Shown: positions 1-6,218 of the stretch, piece by piece
Position numbering within the stretch: the stretch's first letter is position 1
How the letters are laid out: the number at the start of each line of letters is the position of its first letter
Origin: an uncultured Clostridia bacterium
Lineage (GTDB): Bacteria; Bacillota; Clostridia; Christensenellales; Borkfalkiaceae
DNA: 6,393 bases
Direction of reading: 5' to 3'
Assembly (NCBI GenBank): GCA_934254755.1
Contig: CAKQMM010000068.1
Span: forward strand, 1 to 6,393
Program-made: the position numbers and the translations under genes
Notes under the pieces: generated by a model
Told to the model about the DNA's origin: nothing
Databases searched by the model: none
What the model saw: only the letters and a program-made list of their open reading frames with translations

Positions 1-163
1 CTCTTACCTCGCCTTTTCACCCTTACGCCGCTTACGCGACGCGGTACTTTCTGTTGCACTTTCCTTGAAGTCGCCTTCACCGGCCGTTAACCGGCACCCT
101 GCTTGTGTGAAGCTCGGACTTTCCTCGTCGTACTTTCGTACTCCGCAGCCGTACAACCTACTC
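1..163 (-). ncRNA. rnpB: RNase P RNA, type A (partial, 3' part outside window)
   Basis: Catalytic RNA of ribonuclease P, which removes the 5' leader from pre-tRNAs. Read on the minus strand, it shows the conserved GAGGAAAGTCCG block (115-126, the 5' strand of helix P4), the AGCAGGGTGCCGG block (91-103), AGTGCAACAGAAAGTACCGC (41-60) and the GTAAGGGTGAAAAGG...GGTAAGAG block (1-27). Three small hairpins capped by GNRA loops fit the expected helices: GTAC-GAAA-GTAC near the 5' end (P3-like), GAAG-GCGA-CUUC (P9-like) and CGUCGC-GUAA-GCGGCG (P12-like). The order of these blocks matches the ancestral type A architecture rather than the Bacillus type B. The 5' end is inferred from the promoter at 171-199. 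Roughly the last half, including the 3' strands of P1 and P4, lies beyond the left edge. Identity is secure; the exact 5' end is good to a few bases. Confidence 0.96.
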
Positions 164-170
164 TATAATT

Positions 171-199
171 ATTGTACCCTTTCGGGTTTTATTTGTCAA
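171..199 (-). promoter_or_regulatory. Sigma-A-type promoter of rnpB
   Basis: On the minus strand there is a perfect -35 TTGACA (194-199), a 17-nt spacer and a -10 TACAAT (171-176, five of six consensus bases). The predicted transcription start at about 163-164 falls at the expected 5' end of the RNase P RNA. The spacer holds a small perfect inverted repeat, ACCC-GAAA-GGGT; its role, if any, is unknown. This is the strongest promoter in the window, as expected for a highly expressed stable RNA. Confidence 0.9.
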
Positions 200-237
200 T
201 TATTTAGCGGTTAGCGGCAAACTTCGTTTGCTTTTTG

Positions 238-304
238 TAAGCCGCCCGCATTTAACTTCGCCTTCGCTCCCGCGAGATATTTCGCCTACGGCTTAGAATG
301 ACAA
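238..304. repeat. Intergenic structured repeat-like sequence
   Basis: This lies in the ddl-rnpB intergenic stretch (164-401). A 7-bp inverted repeat, TAAGCCG (238-244) and CGGCTTA (289-295), encloses 44 bp that contain a smaller TCGC-GGGA-GCGA hairpin and two copies of GGCGAA. Read on the minus strand, the segment starting near 304 (GTCATTCTAAGC, then GCGAAATATCTCG) resembles the dispersed intergenic motif GTCATTCTGAGC...GAAGAATCTC that I recall from many bacterial genomes. That resemblance is from memory and is imperfect. Only one copy is in the window, so calling it a dispersed repeat is an inference. Confidence 0.35.
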
Positions 305-317
305 AATAAAAAGCGCA

Positions 318-347
318 TAAAAAGCGGCTAGATCTTGCCCCCGCCCT
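318..347 (-). terminator. Weak intrinsic terminator-like hairpin after ddl
   Basis: Downstream of the ddl stop, GCGG (341-344) can pair with CCGC (324-327), extendable by G-U and A-U pairs into the following T run. The loop is 13 nt. The stem is followed by TTTTT and, after ATGCGC, by a second TTTTT. The stem is short, so this may be only partly effective, but it is the best terminator candidate between ddl and the rnpB promoter. Confidence 0.3.
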
Positions 348-401
348 ACTTTAAATATACCGTTTTTATATACCACGCCAGCCCTCGCAGACAAAAATAT
401 T

Positions 402-1523
402 CTACTTGCCGCCCTTAACGCCGTCGATTTGCAAAACGTCGGACTTAAAAGCAAAGTCGTTAAGTTTATATTCTTTAAACTCTTTAACGCCTTGCTCGAT
501 AACGCCGCTTAAAATTTCGCTGAACTTTTTAATGCTGTCCGCAAAAAGGTAGTACGCAAGCGAGCCTGGGACGGTGTTCACTTCGTTCACCAAAACCTCG
601 CCGTTTAAAACGAAAAAGTCTATCCGTATTATCCCCCTGCAATCGAGCTTTTCGTAAATTTTGCGGGTTATTTTGGTTATTTTATCCGTTTCCGCTTCGC
701 TTATCCGCGCGGGCGAAATTCTCTTCGCCCCCGTTTTAAAGCCGACGTATTTATCCGAGAAAGTTAAAACGTCGTTTTTCGTGACGGGTTCTTCCGTTTC
801 GCTGACGATTATTTCGCCGTTTAATTTCATTGCGGCGGCGTTCACTTCTTTAAACCCCGCAAGCGCGGGTTCGACTATTATTTTGCCGTCGTACAAAAAC
901 GCCGCTTTTATGCCTTCGACAAGGTGCGCCTTGTCTTCCGCCTTAAAAATGCCTATGCTGCTGCCGAGCCGCGCGGGCTTAACCATAACGGGATATGTAA
1001 ACGCCTTTTCAATCGCTTTTATAAACTTATCGCAATCGGCGTAAAACTCTCTGCGGGTTAAACTTATGCAATTTAAAGTTTTTATATTAAGACCTTTTAA
1101 AACCGTTTTCATTAACCCTTTATCTATCGCCGCGCTGCTCATAAAACAATCGGGGCTGCAAAAAGGGATAAAATTCATTTTAATAACGCCCGCTAAGCAT
1201 CCGTCTTCGCCGTTTAAGCCGTGCAAACAGTTGATTGCCGCATAAACGGGCACTTTTTTGCACGCTTTTTTACCCTTTAAAATATAAAGCGAATCGTCGC
1301 CGAAAATAAACGTTACCCGTTTTAATTTTTTATAGTTTAGCTTTTTATAGAAAGATACGTCTTTTAAAATATCGCCGGTATACCATTCGCCCGCCCCCGA
1401 TATATACACGGGCACGGGGTTATATAAAGACTTATCTATGCTGTTAAGAGTCATAACCCCCGTTATAACCGAAATATCGTGCTCGCACGACTTGCCGCCG
1501 AAAAACACCAGAACGTTACGCAT
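402..1523 (-). CDS. ddl: D-alanine--D-alanine ligase (divergent omega-loop type)
   Basis: ATP-grasp enzyme of 373 residues that joins two D-alanines with ATP in the cytoplasm, supplying the dipeptide MurF uses. Visible motifs: N-terminal GGKSCEHDISV (9-19, substrate Glu at 14), HGLNGEDG (101-108), SSAAIDK (129-135), VKPARLGSS (181-189, ATP site), Glu225 in KEVNAAAM, RIDFF (300-304) and NEVNTVPGS (313-321), where D302, E314 and N316 are the expected Mg2+ ligands. The start is supported by GGAGGTG (1531-1537) seven bases before the ATG. The usual omega-loop signature YDYEAKY is replaced by FSDKYVGF (255-262). The catalytic core is intact, but the D-Ala-D-Ala product specificity is assigned by family and context. 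murF lies 173 nt upstream with no clear promoter between, so co-transcription is likely. A D-Ala-X ligase is the main alternative. Confidence 0.9.
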   Translation of the reverse strand: MRNVLVFFGGKSCEHDISVITGVMTLNSIDKSLYNPVPVYISGAGEWYTGDILKDVSFYKKLNYKKLKRVTFIFGDDSLYILKGKKACKKVPVYAAINCLHGLNGEDGCLAGVIKMNFIPFCSPDCFMSSAAIDKGLMKTVLKGLNIKTLNCISLTRREFYADCDKFIKAIEKAFTYPVMVKPARLGSSIGIFKAEDKAHLVEGIKAAFLYDGKIIVEPALAGFKEVNAAAMKLNGEIIVSETEEPVTKNDVLTFSDKYVGFKTGAKRISPARISEAETDKITKITRKIYEKLDCRGIIRIDFFVLNGEVLVNEVNTVPGSLAYYLFADSIKKFSEILSGVIEQGVKEFKEYKLNDFAFKSDVLQIDGVKGGK

Positions 1524-1666
1524 AAAAAAACACCTCCGCTTATACCTTTGCTTTAGTGTTTTTTATATATTCGTCATTGGTTTATTGGTTGAGATTGTAT
1601 GAAATAGGCGTATTGCCGCCTTGAACGCCTGCAATCTACAGCGTTTGAATTGCTTAGAGCCGTTTA

Positions 1667-1690
1667 TTTTTGCGGCGTTGCCCGCAAAAA
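1667..1690. repeat. Perfect 9-bp inverted repeat just after murF
   Basis: TTTTTGCGG (1667-1675), a 6-nt loop and CCGCAAAAA (1682-1690) form a perfect hairpin starting seven bases past the murF stop. On the minus strand the 3' arm is A-rich and followed by TAAACGG rather than a T run, so it is not a standard terminator. It could stabilise the murF mRNA 3' end or mark a processing site. The rest of the 173-nt murF-ddl gap holds only a weak bulged AACGC...GCGTT hairpin, a short GGCG-CGCC hairpin and a tandem ACCAAT repeat. I see no convincing ddl promoter. Confidence 0.45.
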
Positions 1691-1696
1691 CGCTTA

Positions 1697-3385
1697 TTAC
1701 AAATATTTATCCATCAGGTCGTTTTCAAAAAGCACGGCGTCGCCGGGGCGCAAAAACTCGGCAAGCGTGAGTTTCGCTTCGTCAAGATCGCCGACCATAA
1801 CGATATTATCGGGGTCGTAGCCCTGATACAAAAGCCCTTCTTTGACGTGGAGCGCGCCGCCCCTGCCGACAAGTATCGCCTTATCCGCGACCCCCGCCAT
1901 GAGTTCGCCCGCTTTAAAATTATACTCGTTTTCGCTGAAACCGAGTTCGACAAAGCCGGGGGTCACGACGTACTTTTTGCCGCCGTGCGCGCCTAAAAGT
2001 TCAATCGCCCGCTTAAAGCCCTCGGGATTAGAATTATAGCCGTCGTCTATCACGATGACGCCGTTTTTGCCGTCTATGCGCTCCAAGCGGTGGCGCACCG
2101 GTTTAAGGCTTGCCGCCGCAAGCGCGATATCCTTTAAGCTTACCCCTAAGTCCGCCGCAACCGCTGCCGCAAGCGCGACGTTAGAAACGTTATGCGCGCC
2201 TAAAAGCCTCGTTTCGATATCGACCTTTTCGCCGTTTAATACGAGCGTAAATTTGCTTCCCGATAAACTTATCTCTACGTTTTCGGCGTAAACGCTACCG
2301 CGCGTTTTATCGCCCGCACCCGCCAAAACCTTACTATACGGGCACATTTCGTACATTTTAGCGGTTATATCGTTATCGGACGAAAAGTACGCTTTGCCGC
2401 CCGCGGGCATGTTTTCGATAAGTTCGTATTTTGCGCTTTCAATTGCTTTAAGAGTTTTGAACGTTTCAAGGTGCTGGGCGGTCACGCCCGTTATGACGGC
2501 GATATCGGGCTTTACCATCTTAGTAAGCTCTTTGATATCGCCCTGCCTTCTCGCGCCCATTTCGGCGATAAAAATTTTGTCGTTATCGTCTAAGTTGCTG
2601 ACCGTTTTTGAAATTCCGAGCGGCGTGTTGTATGATTCGGGCGTCGATAAAACTTCGTATTTCATCGACAAAAACGCCTTTAAAATCTCTTTGACGGAAG
2701 TTTTGCCGTAGCTACCCGTAATTCCTATTTTTATAAGGTCTTTCCTATCTTCGAGCGTGCTTTCCGCTTTTTTGACGAACTTTTTGTTTATGCGTTTTTC
2801 GAGCGGCTTATTTATATAATATGCAAGTAGCACCGTGTATGGTACGAGCGCGGGCGAAAAACAAAGTATAAAATATCTGTAATTTTTAAGTATCGAGCCT
2901 TGCGGCAAAAGGGTTGACAAGGCGTTCGTTCCTATCATTGCGATAACGCTGAACAGGACGGTTAAAACCGAGAACGAGATAATTAGCCTCAGCATACGCC
3001 GCGTGTAGACGAGCGGCACCTTTTTTTTGGCGCGCTTTTCGCCGCCGAAGTATATTGCAAGAAAGATAAAATAGGGTATAAAGCCGCAGTAGTTTACGAG
3101 GGGGTTATCTACGACCGAAAGCGCGGTGTTCACCAAAAAAAACGCGAGGGTAGATAACAGCGACAGCATAAACACGCGGGTTATCGCGCCGTTTCGCTTG
3201 CGGTGCAAATAAACGGCGTACTCGTCGCCCCTGTACCCGACCTGCTGCATCGTCTGAAAGAATTTATAGGATATCAAAATCATAAACGCGGCGTTGAGCG
3301 CGCCCGTTAAAACGAAGCCCAAAAACGAAAAGACATTGAGAACGTCTTTAAAATTTTCCGCAAGCGGCAACACGTCTAAGTTCAT
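1697..3385 (-). CDS. murF: Membrane-fused MurF-type Mur ligase
   Basis: Probable UDP-N-acetylmuramoyl-tripeptide:D-Ala-D-Ala ligase, which adds the Ddl product to the muropeptide precursor using ATP. Residues 1-195 hold about five hydrophobic segments (roughly 20-43, 70-92, 97-114, 131-153, 170-191), so the catalytic part should be tethered to the membrane. The Mur ligase central domain follows: P-loop ITGSYGKTS (222-230), EMGARRQGDI (275-284), AQHLETF (303-309) and LGAHNVSN (395-402). The C-terminal ligase domain has HRLE (432-435) and DDGYNSNP (447-454). The protein is 562 residues against about 450 for ordinary MurF, and the usual N-terminal UDP-substrate domain is not recognisable. The start is supported by AAAGGGGG six bases before the ATG, and the ATG lies one base after the hydrolase stop, implying translational coupling. 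MurF rather than MurC/D/E is favoured by the neighbouring ddl; other Mur-like ligase activities remain possible. Confidence 0.87.
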   Translation of the reverse strand: MNLDVLPLAENFKDVLNVFSFLGFVLTGALNAAFMILISYKFFQTMQQVGYRGDEYAVYLHRKRNGAITRVFMLSLLSTLAFFLVNTALSVVDNPLVNYCGFIPYFIFLAIYFGGEKRAKKKVPLVYTRRMLRLIISFSVLTVLFSVIAMIGTNALSTLLPQGSILKNYRYFILCFSPALVPYTVLLAYYINKPLEKRINKKFVKKAESTLEDRKDLIKIGITGSYGKTSVKEILKAFLSMKYEVLSTPESYNTPLGISKTVSNLDDNDKIFIAEMGARRQGDIKELTKMVKPDIAVITGVTAQHLETFKTLKAIESAKYELIENMPAGGKAYFSSDNDITAKMYEMCPYSKVLAGAGDKTRGSVYAENVEISLSGSKFTLVLNGEKVDIETRLLGAHNVSNVALAAAVAADLGVSLKDIALAAASLKPVRHRLERIDGKNGVIVIDDGYNSNPEGFKRAIELLGAHGGKKYVVTPGFVELGFSENEYNFKAGELMAGVADKAILVGRGGALHVKEGLLYQGYDPDNIVMVGDLDEAKLTLAEFLRPGDAVLFENDLMDKYL

Positions 3386-3386
3386 T

Positions 3387-4106
3387 TTATACCCCCTTTA
3401 AAAATTCGTTCAGAACGGCGTTTACCTCGCCGTAGTTTTTTAAAAAACAAAAATGCCCGCCGCCTTTAACGAAGTATACTTCGCTCCCCTTTATTTTTTT
3501 ATTAAAGGTCTTTGCAAAGTACGGCGGCGTTTCGGTATCTTTATCTCCGCTTATAATAAGCGTGCGGTTTTTTACGCCGCATATAACCCCGTTTAAATGC
3601 TCGTTTACTATCTTTATAAAACTTTGTTTCATAACGGGGTCGAGTTTTTTATAATCGTCAGACCCGTATTTATCGGCGTTAAAATTCTTTTTGAATCGCT
3701 TTAAAAATTTGTATTTTAAAACTTTAAAGTAGTAAGCGGGCTTTCGTTTAGGCTTAATGCCCGCCGCCCCGACTAAAATAAGGTTATCGACCCGTTTATC
3801 CGAAAGCGCAAGTTTAACCGCGACCCGCCCGCCGAACGAGTGCCCTACGAGGTTATATTTTTTAACCCCCAAAGCTGTTAAAAAATCGTAAACGTCCCGA
3901 CGATAGTCGTCGAGCGAATACGGGGTTTTTAACGGTTCGCTTTTGCCAAAGCCCCGCATATCTATCGCTATAACCCGCATTTTAGGCGCAAAGTACTCTA
4001 TTTGTCGTATGAAAGTTTCCTTCATCGAAAGGTAACCGTGCAACAGCACCAACGTTTCCCCTTCGCCCTCGTCGATAGCGCTAAGTCCGTTTAATTTTAT
4101 TTCTAT
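3387..4106 (-). CDS. Alpha/beta hydrolase with probable AUA start
   Basis: Alpha/beta-fold hydrolase, 239 residues if begun at the AUA at 4106. It has the oxyanion-loop LLHGY (21-25), the nucleophile elbow GHSFGG with Ser90, Asp190 in GDKD and His218 in GGGH: a complete Ser-Asp-His triad. The substrate is unknown; the cap region (about 120-165) is Lys/Phe-rich. The first standard start codon is TTG at 4052, which would begin right at the core beta-strand before HG. In-frame codons back to 4106 encode EIKLNGLSAIDEGEGET, a normal first beta-hairpin for this family, and a GGAG (4113-4116) sits six bases before the AUA. An in-frame stop at 4122-4124 rules out a longer form. The gene lies between rimI (36 nt upstream) and murF (1 nt downstream), which hints at a cell-envelope role, but that is inference. 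Cytosolic, with no signal peptide seen. Confidence 0.85.
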   Translation of the reverse strand: MEIKLNGLSAIDEGEGETLVLLHGYLSMKETFIRQIEYFAPKMRVIAIDMRGFGKSEPLKTPYSLDDYRRDVYDFLTALGVKKYNLVGHSFGGRVAVKLALSDKRVDNLILVGAAGIKPKRKPAYYFKVLKYKFLKRFKKNFNADKYGSDDYKKLDPVMKQSFIKIVNEHLNGVICGVKNRTLIISGDKDTETPPYFAKTFNKKIKGSEVYFVKGGGHFCFLKNYGEVNAVLNEFLKGV

Positions 4107-4116
4107 TTTTTGCTCC
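4104..4116 (-). promoter_or_regulatory. Ribosome binding site preceding a non-standard AUA start
   Basis: On the minus strand GGAG (4113-4116) is followed by a 6-nt spacer and ATA (4104-4106), in frame with the alpha/beta hydrolase. No ATG, GTG or TTG occurs in that frame between the upstream stop (4122-4124) and the TTG at 4052. The spacing is ideal for initiation at the ATA and far too long (about 60 nt) for the TTG. Confidence 0.6.
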
Positions 4117-4142
4117 GTTTTTTAAGCGGTTATAAAAGCTGC

Positions 4143-4577
4143 CTAAATACTTAGCCGCTTTTTCATAATTAGCGCGTCTTCCACTCCGCCGTAATACTTT
4201 TCGCGCACGGCAATATAGGTAAACCCCGCCTTTTCGTACAATGTTTGGGCGGCTACGTTCGACCGCCTTACTTCTAAAAAAACGTCCGTCACGCCGCTTG
4301 ACTTAACGGCGGTCAGAAACTCAGACAAAAGAGCTTTCCCCACCCCTTGTTTGCGGCGGGCGCTTTTAACGGCAATAAGCTCTATCTCCGCTTCGTCAAC
4401 GACCGTTTTACCGAAAACGTAGCCTATAACTTCGCCGTCGCTTTCGTAAGTCAAACCCAAAAAACCGTTGCTTAAAAACGCGTCGGAAAGCATTTCTATG
4501 TTCCACGGGTCGACAAAGCTTTCCCTTTCGATTTCTTCTATTTTATTAAGGTCTGTGTAAAGGGTTTTGCGTATCAT
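4143..4577 (-). CDS. rimI: RimI-type protein N-alpha-acetyltransferase (GNAT)
   Basis: GNAT-fold acetyltransferase of 144 residues, the usual RimI length. RimI acetylates the N-terminal residue of ribosomal protein S18 with acetyl-CoA; in many bacteria the gene is linked to the tsa genes. Visible features are the conserved start with RESF..PW (18-25), the acetyl-CoA-binding motif VKSARRKQGVGKALL (70-84), LEVRRSNVAAQTLYEKAGF (101-119) and the RimI-typical C-terminus with YYGGVEDALIM (128-138). Its ATG overlaps the tsaB stop as ATGA (4 nt), so translation is probably coupled, and a GAGGAAAG site lies inside the end of tsaB. The S18 substrate is inferred from family and context; related GNATs can have broader specificity. 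Confidence 0.92.
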   Translation of the reverse strand: MIRKTLYTDLNKIEEIERESFVDPWNIEMLSDAFLSNGFLGLTYESDGEVIGYVFGKTVVDEAEIELIAVKSARRKQGVGKALLSEFLTAVKSSGVTDVFLEVRRSNVAAQTLYEKAGFTYIAVREKYYGGVEDALIMKKRLSI

Positions 4578-5182
4578 TTCGCGCTTTCCTCGGCCTGGCT
4601 TTTGCGGACGTATAAGGGTATAAGCGTTTCGCGGTCAAGCGTCGCTTTATCGATTTTGGCGTTTACCGCGTTTTTAAGCCCCGCAAGCATGTCGCCGACG
4701 GCAAAAGCTTCGCCGTCAACTTTTTTGTCGGCTATTATTTTATATTCCGCGCCGAGATTTTTAACTTCCTGTAAAGTTATAAAGCAAGGCTTTAATATAA
4801 CCTTTTCGCCGTCGTATCCGCAGGCGTAAAAATTACCGTGAAGCGCGTCTATAACGCACAGTTTTTTATCCGATACGCCATTATATGCAAGCAGGTCGAA
4901 AGCAGTTACAGCTAGAACTTTTTTATCGTTTGCATAAGCAAGCGCCTTTGCGGCGGAAACGCCTATCCTTATCCCCGTGAAAGAGCCGGGGCCCGTAACC
5001 GCCGCAAACACGTCGATATCGTTTAAGGTTAAGCCGTTTTCGGTTAAAATTTTCTCAATCGACGGCATTAAGGTAACGGAATGTTTAAGCATAGCGTCGC
5101 CGAGATATATTTCGTCTTTTACATCCCCCGTAAGGGTAACCGCCAGACGGTCGCCGCTCGTGTCCATAGATAACGCTATCAT
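4574..5182 (-). CDS. tsaB: tRNA threonylcarbamoyladenosine biosynthesis protein TsaB
   Basis: TsaB is the non-catalytic ASKHA-fold partner of TsaD in the complex that transfers the threonylcarbamoyl group to A37 of ANN-decoding tRNAs. The 202-residue protein has the N-terminal strand and phosphate-loop relic MDTS (6-9), the HS..LMPSI segment (34-42), the family signature GPGSFTGIRIG (64-74) and the C-terminal PLYVRKSQAEE (189-199), all as expected for bacterial TsaB, which runs about 220-230 residues. It overlaps tsaE by the 4-nt ATGA and rimI by another ATGA. An AAAGGA site lies 10 nt before the ATG, within tsaE. tsaD, the catalytic partner, is not in the window and must be elsewhere. Confidence 0.95.
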   Translation of the reverse strand: MIALSMDTSGDRLAVTLTGDVKDEIYLGDAMLKHSVTLMPSIEKILTENGLTLNDIDVFAAVTGPGSFTGIRIGVSAAKALAYANDKKVLAVTAFDLLAYNGVSDKKLCVIDALHGNFYACGYDGEKVILKPCFITLQEVKNLGAEYKIIADKKVDGEAFAVGDMLAGLKNAVNAKIDKATLDRETLIPLYVRKSQAEESAK

Positions 5183-5577
5183 AATTTAATAATCCTTTCG
5201 TTTTCGCTTTTTTTGATTATTTCAACCGTTTTTGCGGTATCGGGGAGGACGCTTTTAATATTTTCGCTCCACTCTATAACGCATACGCCGTCCATATAAA
5301 AATAATCGGTTAAGCCCAGCGCTTCGGCGTCTTCGCCGCTACTTAACCTGTAACAATCGTAATGATACAAAACGCCGTCGTAGTCGTTCATATAGGCGTA
5401 AGTGGGGCTTGTTATTTCGTCTTTTATATTAAGACCTTTCGCTAAGCCTTTCGTGAACGCCGTTTTACCCGCGCCCATTTCGCCGTTTAAAAGCACAACG
5501 TCACCTTTTTTTAAAGTTTTTGCGTAACTTTCGGCTATTTTTAAAGTGTCCTTTACGCTTTTGCTTAAATATTTCAT
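5179..5577 (-). CDS. tsaE: tRNA threonylcarbamoyladenosine biosynthesis ATPase TsaE
   Basis: P-loop ATPase required for turnover of the TsaB-TsaD complex in t6A37 synthesis. The 132-residue protein is slightly short of the usual ~150. It has the Walker A motif GEMGAGKT (32-39), the switch-like SPTY (57-60), HYDCYRL (72-78) and the conserved IEWSEN (101-106). There is no normal Shine-Dalgarno before the ATG: the nearest purine run, GGCGGG, ends 15 nt upstream. Instead a promoter-like pair, TTGAAT and TATAAT, ends six bases before the ATG (5584-5611), suggesting a leaderless or near-leaderless transcript besides read-through from ribU. The stop overlaps the tsaB start as ATGA. Identity is secure. 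Confidence 0.95.
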   Translation of the reverse strand: MKYLSKSVKDTLKIAESYAKTLKKGDVVLLNGEMGAGKTAFTKGLAKGLNIKDEITSPTYAYMNDYDGVLYHYDCYRLSSGEDAEALGLTDYFYMDGVCVIEWSENIKSVLPDTAKTVEIIKKSENERIIKL

Positions 5578-5583
5578 GTTTTT

Positions 5584-5611
5584 ATTATATACCCGCCGCG
5601 CGGTTATTCAA
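5584..5611 (-). promoter_or_regulatory. Putative internal promoter giving leaderless tsaE mRNA
   Basis: On the minus strand TTGAAT (5606-5611, four of six -35 bases), a 16-nt spacer and a perfect TATAAT (5584-5589) precede the tsaE ATG (5575-5577). Six bases, AAAAAC, separate the -10 from the ATG, so the predicted transcription start is the A of the ATG or a base or two away. The -35 overlaps the last bases of ribU. The sequence fit is good; activity is inferred. Confidence 0.5.
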
Positions 5612-6218
5612 AGAACTTATTTAAAAGTTTTTTAAGTTTTTTATATAAAAGCAAGGTTATGGCCGAGTTCGCCGCGCATTTTATAACGTTGAATATAGCT
5701 ATAAAGTGTACGTTTGCGTTAAAAACCGCCCTTGCCCCGTCGCCCATATAAAGCGGGAAGAGCAAAAATCTGTTCAACAAAAGCGCGGCGGCAACCGTAA
5801 GCGCGCTCGATACAGCGATAGATATTACGACCGTTTTAAGCCCTTTTTTAAACTTGTATAAAATCACGGGCGGCATTATGAAAACGTTTGCCGTTATAAA
5901 GTTGGCAAGCTCCCCCACCCCCGAAGAACTCGATTTAAAAAGACCGAGCGCAACGGTCGCGGCGATTATAAGTTCGCCGAACGAGGGGCCCAAAACGTAT
6001 CCCCCCAGCATTAAGACGGCGAAAGATAAGTCAAGCTTTAAAAACCCCACCGCGGGGAATATGGGTATTTCTAACAGCGAAACGCAGTACGCCAGCGCGA
6101 CGAACATTGCCGAGAGCGCGCATTTTTTTGCTGCGTTAAATTTTACGGTGTTTTGCTTCGTTTCGTTTTGTTTTGCGGCGGGTTGTTTTTCGCCGTCGGG
6201 TCTTTTTTCTTCTTCCAT
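5604..6218 (-). CDS. ribU: ECF transporter riboflavin S component RibU
   Basis: Membrane substrate-binding subunit that captures riboflavin and works with the shared ECF module (EcfA/A'/T, not in this window). Of 204 residues, the first ~32 are a polar Lys/Glu/Gln/Asn-rich tail. The core from residue 33 has about six hydrophobic segments and RibU-like motifs: FLKLDLS (59-65), YVLGPSFGE (74-82), GVGELANFI (100-108) and NRFLLFPLY (149-157). The upstream FMN riboswitch independently supports riboflavin as substrate. ATG 6218 is the first start after an in-frame stop at the end of the terminator T run. No good Shine-Dalgarno is seen before it, so initiation may be weak. The core resembles known RibU in length and motifs; the hydrophilic tail is an add-on. 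The stop lies 26 nt before tsaE. Confidence 0.92.
   Translation of the reverse strand: MEEEKRPDGEKQPAAKQNETKQNTVKFNAAKKCALSAMFVALAYCVSLLEIPIFPAVGFLKLDLSFAVLMLGGYVLGPSFGELIIAATVALGLFKSSSSGVGELANFITANVFIMPPVILYKFKKGLKTVVISIAVSSALTVAAALLLNRFLLFPLYMGDGARAVFNANVHFIAIFNVIKCAANSAITLLLYKKLKKLLNKFFE

Noticed and set aside
221..240. Plus-strand terminator-like hairpin GCAAAC-TTC-GTTTGC followed by TTTTT
   Set aside because: No plus-strand gene ends here, and on the minus strand it lacks a T run. The stem is only six pairs. It may be chance or part of the nearby structured element.
661..1044. Open frame on the plus strand opposite ddl, and similar plus-strand frames at 1670-1996, 2055-2291, 2394-2711, 4602-4829, 4977-5189 and 5854-6234
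   Set aside because: Each lies opposite a gene with clear family motifs, has no recognisable domain and no convincing ribosome site. They are complementary-strand shadows.
1538..1640. Possible ddl promoter (TACAAT, TATATA or TATAAG as -10)
   Set aside because: None of the candidate -10 boxes has a believable -35 at 16-18 nt, so ddl is better explained by read-through from murF.
1714..1953. Second minus-strand frame inside murF
   Set aside because: It is out of frame within the MurF C-terminal ligase domain, has no family features, and the murF frame is intact throughout.
4119..4174. Plus-strand terminator-like AAGCGG...CCGCTTTTT spanning the rimI end
   Set aside because: It faces the wrong way for the operon, and the loop is long. 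No plus-strand transcript is supported.
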